64,000 nucleotides of DNA from Limnoglobus roseus. Its GTDB lineage: Bacteria; Planctomycetota; Planctomycetia; Gemmatales; Gemmataceae. Each line of letters starts with the position of its first letter. Position 1 is the first letter of the stretch. Below, piece after piece: positions 60,743-64,000 of this stretch. The notes under the pieces are model-generated. The model did not search any database, was not told the origin of the DNA, and worked only from the letters and a program-made list of their open reading frames with translations. Location of the stretch: NCBI RefSeq assembly GCF_008254045.1, contig NZ_CP042425.1, forward strand, positions 8,632,163-8,696,162. Direction: 5' to 3'. The position numbers and the translations under genes were made by a program.

Positions 60743-61174
60743 CTATCTCGCCAGCACCGCGTCGGCGTCGAATCCGGAGCAGGCTTCCGTGGCAAGGGCC
60801 GCCTGGGCGCCGGCGGACGCCGCCTCGGTCGGCGGGCTGTACGGGTCGCCGGACCGGGTCGCGGCCCACCCGGCCCACACGAACCCCGTCACGGCCTCAG
60901 CCGGGGGGCCAACTCCCCGGAGCGGGGGCACGGCCTCGAACGCCCACGTGTACCCGTCCTCCCCGCCCGTCACCACGGTGCCGAGGTAATACCCGCCGGC
61001 CGTGAGAAGCGCCCGCGAGGCCGCCACCGCCTCCCGGGCCATCGGTCCGTACCCCTCGTGGCCGAAGGCGAGGACGGACCGCGACCGCGGGACGGGTACC
61101 GCCCCGCGTTGGGCGGCGAACAACTGGTCTTGGATGGCGGCGGCGAGTTTCCGCACGTCGGTCGGCGAGATCAC
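60743..61174 (-). CDS. hypothetical protein
   Basis: 143 residues from a GTG at 61172-61174 (VISPTDVRKLAAAIQDQLFA); an ATG at 61228 overlaps the hairpin and is less likely. Contains SRSVLAFGHEGYGPMAREAV, YYLGTVVTGGEDGYTWAFEA and an Ala-rich C-terminus. Mixed alpha/beta, no export signal. Family unknown. Confidence 0.55.
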   Translation of the reverse strand: MISPTDVRKLAAAIQDQLFAAQRGAVPVPRSRSVLAFGHEGYGPMAREAVAASRALLTAGGYYLGTVVTGGEDGYTWAFEAVPPLRGVGPPAEAVTGFVWAGWAATRSGDPYSPPTEAASAGAQAALATEACSGFDADAVLAR

Positions 61175-61222
61175 GGTCGTCCTCAGATTCGGGACCGCCC
61201 GGCCGACGACGAAGCGCAACGA

Positions 61223-61263
61223 CGGCAAGAGGGGCCGGGGAGTATCGCCGGCCCCTCTTGCCG
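61223..61263. terminator. 16-bp stem hairpin
   Basis: Perfect arms 61223-61238 and 61248-61263 around a 9-base loop. It sits between the RRM remnant and the next gene on the minus strand and would end transcription of the former. Confidence 0.75.
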
Positions 61264-61310
61264 CGTCAAGTGGAGTCGTACCGTCGCCGGGCCGGACCCT
61301 CCCCGCTTCT

Positions 61311-61535
61311 CGGCGGCCTACCGGGGACCGAAGCCGTCGCGGCGGATGCCCCCCCGTCTCGGTTCCCCCTCGGCTTGGCGACGTTGACCGCCAGCGTGCG
61401 GACGTCGCGTTCCGCCCAATTCATCGCGCGGCCGGTTTCCCGGTCGATAACGAGCCGAACCTCGGCCGCGGCCCCGTGGCGCGCGAACGCTTCCCGCAAC
61501 GCGACCCGATCGCCCCAGCGAATTGCACCGCCCAA
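61311..61535 (-). pseudogene. RRM protein remnant with an internal deletion
   Basis: The frame reads VALREAFARHGAAAEVRLVI DRETGRA, then jumps to DVRTLAVNVAKPRGNRDGG. These are the first helix/strand and the last strand of an Rbp-type RRM; about 25 residues with the RNP1 motif (usually RGFGFV) are missing. A Gly-rich tail follows, as in cyanobacterial-type RRM proteins. It cannot fold as a normal RRM. Confidence 0.6.
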
Positions 61536-61617
61536 CTGAGTTCGAAGGCGGAAGTTGCAACGGAATCCCGTCCGTCCGTGTACGCAAGACTACCCCGGAC
61601 ACTGCCGAGGTATGGGC

Positions 61618-61890
61618 TTACACTTCGACCCAGGCCCCTTCGCCGGCGGCCGCCACGTCGCCGTCGGCGTACACTCGGAACCGGAAATGCTGGCCGGATT
61701 CCGCGCCGAGGTTCGCCATCATCTGGTGGGCTTGGCCAACACTCTTCACGTTCCCTGTGTGGTACACGCCGACGGCACCGTTCTGTCCGTCGGACCGCCG
61801 GTGCGAGAACCCCCGGAGCCGCATCTCGCGGTCGAGCAACCGGGACGGCTTTCCGGCCTGGTCCGTCACTTCCACGTTAACACCGGCCAT
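61618..61890 (-). CDS. small protein with HPr-like features
   Basis: 90 residues. VNVEVTDQAGKPSRLLDREM, then GNVKSVGQAHQMMANLGAES and GQHFRFRVYADGDVAAAGEG. The layout V.V.D..G..(S)R...., K S V ...M..LGA..G....V.ADG resembles a PTS HPr domain in which the active His is absent (PSR instead of HAR). The middle (RLRGFSHRRSDGQNG) is unusual. Assignment tentative; it precedes a kinase gene. Confidence 0.4.
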   Translation of the reverse strand: MAGVNVEVTDQAGKPSRLLDREMRLRGFSHRRSDGQNGAVGVYHTGNVKSVGQAHQMMANLGAESGQHFRFRVYADGDVAAAGEGAWVEV

Positions 61891-61903
61891 GAAACACGTC
61901 CTT

Positions 61904-62732
61904 TCACCGACGAGATTCGATCACCCGGCTCCCATCGGGAGCCGCAGGGCAACCCGGGCCCCGCCTTGATCCGTTTCGGAAAACTTCGCGAGCAGGCGTC
62001 AGAAAATCGTCGCGGTCGTACCGGGGCAAGGTGATGACGACCTCGGTCCCCTTGCCGTCGTCCGACGTGACGGTCATCGTGCCCCCGCTCTGCCGGAGGA
62101 GCAACCGCACGACGGGCAGGCCGACGCCCAGGCCGGCGTCGCGGACGGGGGCGGCCCGGGACAGGAGTTCGAACTCGTCGGCCGAATGCCACGCCGGAAG
62201 GCCCATCCCGTTGTCGGACACCCGGACCTCGTAGTCCTCGGCCCGCGCCGCCACCGCGACCCGGACCCACGACTCGGCCTTGACCGGGTCGCGGTACCGG
62301 AGGGCGTTCGAGAACAGGTTCTCGACGACGTTCCGCAGCCGGGCCGGGAACCAGTCCACGGCCTCGCACGCGAGGTCCAACCGGAGGGCGACGTTCGGCC
62401 GGCCGGTCATCAGTTGCTGCCACCGGAAGACCTTCTCCAGGAGCGGGCGGACGGCGATCGTCACGACCTGGTCGAACGCCGGGTGGAACGCCGGGGCGTC
62501 GCGCAACTCGCGGAGGGTCCCGATCAGGCCGCCGACCACGGCGGCGGCCTTCTCCAGCCCGCCCGGCGTCGGCGACGGGTCGTGGCAGAAGGCGCTTCAG
62601 CCCGTCGCCCAACTCTTGCCGGAGGAACCCGGTCTGCTTCCGCAGGCGGCCGACCTCCATTTCGAGGTCGGCGACGTACGCCAGGACGCGGTGCAGGTCG
62701 GGCGGTCGGGCGGTCTGGTCGGCGGGATTCAC
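61904..62732 (-). pseudogene. sensor histidine kinase, frameshifted between linker and ATPase domain
   Basis: From a GTG at 62730-62732 the frame reads DLHRVLAYVADLEMEVGRLR, KQTGFLRQELGDGLKR. Near 62590 the coding signal moves to another frame (CHDPSPTPGGLEKAAAVVGG) and continues through a HATPase domain: VVENLFSNALRYRDPVKAES, EVRVSDNGMGLPAWHS, GLGVGLPVVRLLLRQSGGTM, stop at 61904. No His-box was recognised. One base lost or gained explains the break. Confidence 0.75.
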
Positions 62733-62819
62733 GGGGGCCTCGGGGCAAGGAATGCCATGCAGATGTGGCGGCTCAAGGGCCGCCGGTGGTTTGGCGATCA
62801 CACGGGCACCGGGGCCGGG

Positions 62820-63035
62820 TTAGGGGGGCGAGGGGAGCCGATCGAAGGGCGCGGGGCGGTTGGGGCACGGTGGGAGGGCAACGGCCGACGGCGAGGGTAC
62901 CGCAGCCGGGGGCCGCGGGCTCCGGCGGGCGAGGTTGTCGCACACGTCGGCCCACCGCTGTTTCGTCTCAAGTTCGTCGAGAATGATCTGCCAGTGAGGG
63001 GTGGGGACGTAGTCGGGGGTCACGGGATGGGACAC
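62820..63035 (-). CDS. small hypothetical protein
   Basis: 71 residues from a GTG at 63033-63035. The first 35 residues look real (TPDYVPTPHWQIILDELETK, QRWADVCDNLARR); the rest is Pro/Ser-rich. Reminiscent of short planctomycete proteins of unknown role. Confidence 0.4.
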   Translation of the reverse strand: MSHPVTPDYVPTPHWQIILDELETKQRWADVCDNLARRSPRPPAAVPSPSAVALPPCPNRPAPFDRLPSPP

Positions 63036-63231
63036 ATGGCACACTTTCCGGAGGCGGGGTCGTGGCGGAAGTTCCGACCATCGGCCCACGCCTTTATCAT
63101 ACGGCCGCGCGGTCGCGCCCGGTGGCGTGCCGCCTTCGAATGGCCCAAGAATGCCCGCGGGCGGACGCGCGGAACGGTCACGGTCGTGATCGCCAAGCGG
63201 TTGGTGGACACGATTCCTCACGCCCGCCCTT

Positions 63232-63587
63232 TCACCCCTTCCCCAGCACCCCATCGACGACCCAGCACCCGCGGACGTGCGGCCCGTCGCCGCGGCAGTG
63301 GCCGAGGATGTCGGCGTCCTCGCACCCCGCGTCTTGCAGCGCGTCGGCGAGGATCGGCAGCCGGTCGAACGCCCGGTCGGCGTAGATGCCTTCCGCGAGG
63401 CCGACGGCGGTCGGGGTAAGTCATGACGGGGAGAACGTCCCGGGACGGAACGGGTTGCCGAAGATATCGCGCACTAACTGGCATTGGGCAACTTCTTCGG
63501 GCTGGGAATGGGTCTCGAACGTCCCTTCCCTCATCTTTGTCATTGCCTCGACGGCATAGAAGTCCGTCAGCTGGTGGGCCTCACTGC
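63232..63587 (-). pseudogene. HVRGCWVVD-family remnant with an in-frame TGA
   Basis: The frame gives EVAQCQLVRDIFGNPFRPGT, FSPS, then a TGA at 63421-63423, then LTPTAVGLAEGIYADRAFDR, LADALQDAGCEDADILGHCR and HVRGCWVVDGVLGKG with a TGA at 63232-63234. In the intact protein at 34682-35428 the TGA position is Trp (PPSWLTPT), so TGG became TGA. The N-terminal half is missing and a kinase fragment abuts. Confidence 0.75.
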
Positions 63588-64000
63588 TTACGGCTTTCGC
63601 CGTCTCCTCGCCGCACCGGGAGCCGTGCCGCCCTTGAGCCGGTCCGAGAGCGTGCCGCCGGGGAGGTACTCCATCGCGAGGAAGGGGCCGGCGTTCGACT
63701 CGCCGAAGTCGTACACCGCGACGACGTGCGGATGTTCCACCGTCGCGATGACCTGCCCTTCGGCGAGGAACCGGGCCGTGTTCAGCGGGTCGCGGCCCAT
63801 CATCAGCTTGAGGGCGACGACGCGGTCGAGCTTCGTCTGGCGCGCTTCGTACACGACGCCCATCCCGCCGCGACCGAGTTCACGGAGAATGTCGTGGCCG
63901 GGGATCGTGGGAAGTCCGGGGGCGGTGACGCTCGGGCGGCCGACCTGCACCTGGGTGGGGTCGGTAGGCGGTTCGTCGGGGTGAGGAGTTCGTACCCGAA
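63588..64000 (-). pseudogene. Ser/Thr protein kinase, truncated
   Basis: The frame enters from the window edge (DEPPTDPTQVQVGRP) and gives kinase subdomains I-V: ILRELGRGGMGVVYEARQTK, VVALKLMMGRD (catalytic Lys), VIATVEHPHVVAVYDFGESN and FLAMEYLPGGTLSDRLKGG, then GTAPGAARRRRKP and a stop at 63588. The catalytic loop and the rest of the domain are absent, replaced by the HVRGCWVVD-family remnant. Planctomycete PknB-type kinase; dead if this is the true end. Confidence 0.75.

Noticed and set aside
1..64000. Reassignment of TAG (or TGA) to an amino acid genome-wide
   Set aside because: TAG and TGA also terminate genes at natural ends (for example 7780, 24639, 37097 for TAG; 2572, 16528 for TGA). 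Damage also includes many frameshifts, so decay or error is simpler.

Overview
The window is high-GC DNA (roughly two thirds G+C by eye) from a planctomycete, most likely of the Gemmataceae. The evidence is the set of lineage-typical families: two TIGR02996 companion-domain proteins, a TIGR03067-like secreted protein, the small-protein family ending in HVRGCWVVD, many stand-alone receiver (REC) domains, and large sensor kinases. I saw no rRNA, tRNA or CRISPR array.

Layout. 1-800: a two-component pair on the minus strand whose OmpR-type regulator carries an in-frame amber. 1.36-4.5 kb: a phage-like island with a ParB-N/adenine methylase fusion, an HTH protein and tandem small paralogues. 4.6-8.5 kb: a receiver plus broken RRM gene, small unknowns, an eRF1-like protein and a frameshifted fasciclin. 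8.6-12.4 kb: a double receiver and a NarL-type regulator with its PAS-rich histidine kinase. 13.3-18.5 kb: small membrane proteins, an MgtA-type P-ATPase, and acetate kinase coupled to a gutted phosphoketolase. 18.7-24.6 kb: an LEA-like protein, a lipoprotein, an intact receiver-RRM pair, YozE-like proteins (one fused to a LuxR-type HTH) and MIPIYFDEL proteins. 25.2-31.2 kb: an IS66 remnant, a giant CheB-CheR-PAS-kinase-receiver protein, and a second set of membrane/YozE/MIPIYFDEL/eRF1-like genes in decay. 31.5-38.3 kb: remnants (receiver, DUF1275), an acyl desaturase, receivers and a GAF gene. 38.6-41 kb: a possible mini-element with an AlpA-like HTH and an amber-interrupted Toprim protein. 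41-50.7 kb: TIGR02996 proteins, small membrane proteins, an RraB-like protein, EF-hand proteins, a RICIN protein, and an XRE/SWIM divergent pair with operator-like palindromes. 50.7-64 kb: mosaic remnants, a coiled-coil lipoprotein, secreted proteins, a dead IS110, a second copy of the GAF-receiver block, a broken histidine kinase and a truncated Ser/Thr kinase at the edge.

Two themes dominate. First, signalling parts are multiplied: about six intact single or double receivers, several receiver stubs, and receivers coupled to unusual partners (RRM, GAF, YozE neighbours). Second, decay is unusually heavy: about twenty genes carry nonsense codons, single-base frameshifts, internal deletions or lost ends, often beside repeated segments. 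Recent duplication, gene conversion and erosion would explain this, but assembly error must be excluded gene by gene. Function assignments rest on motif recognition only; no database search was run.
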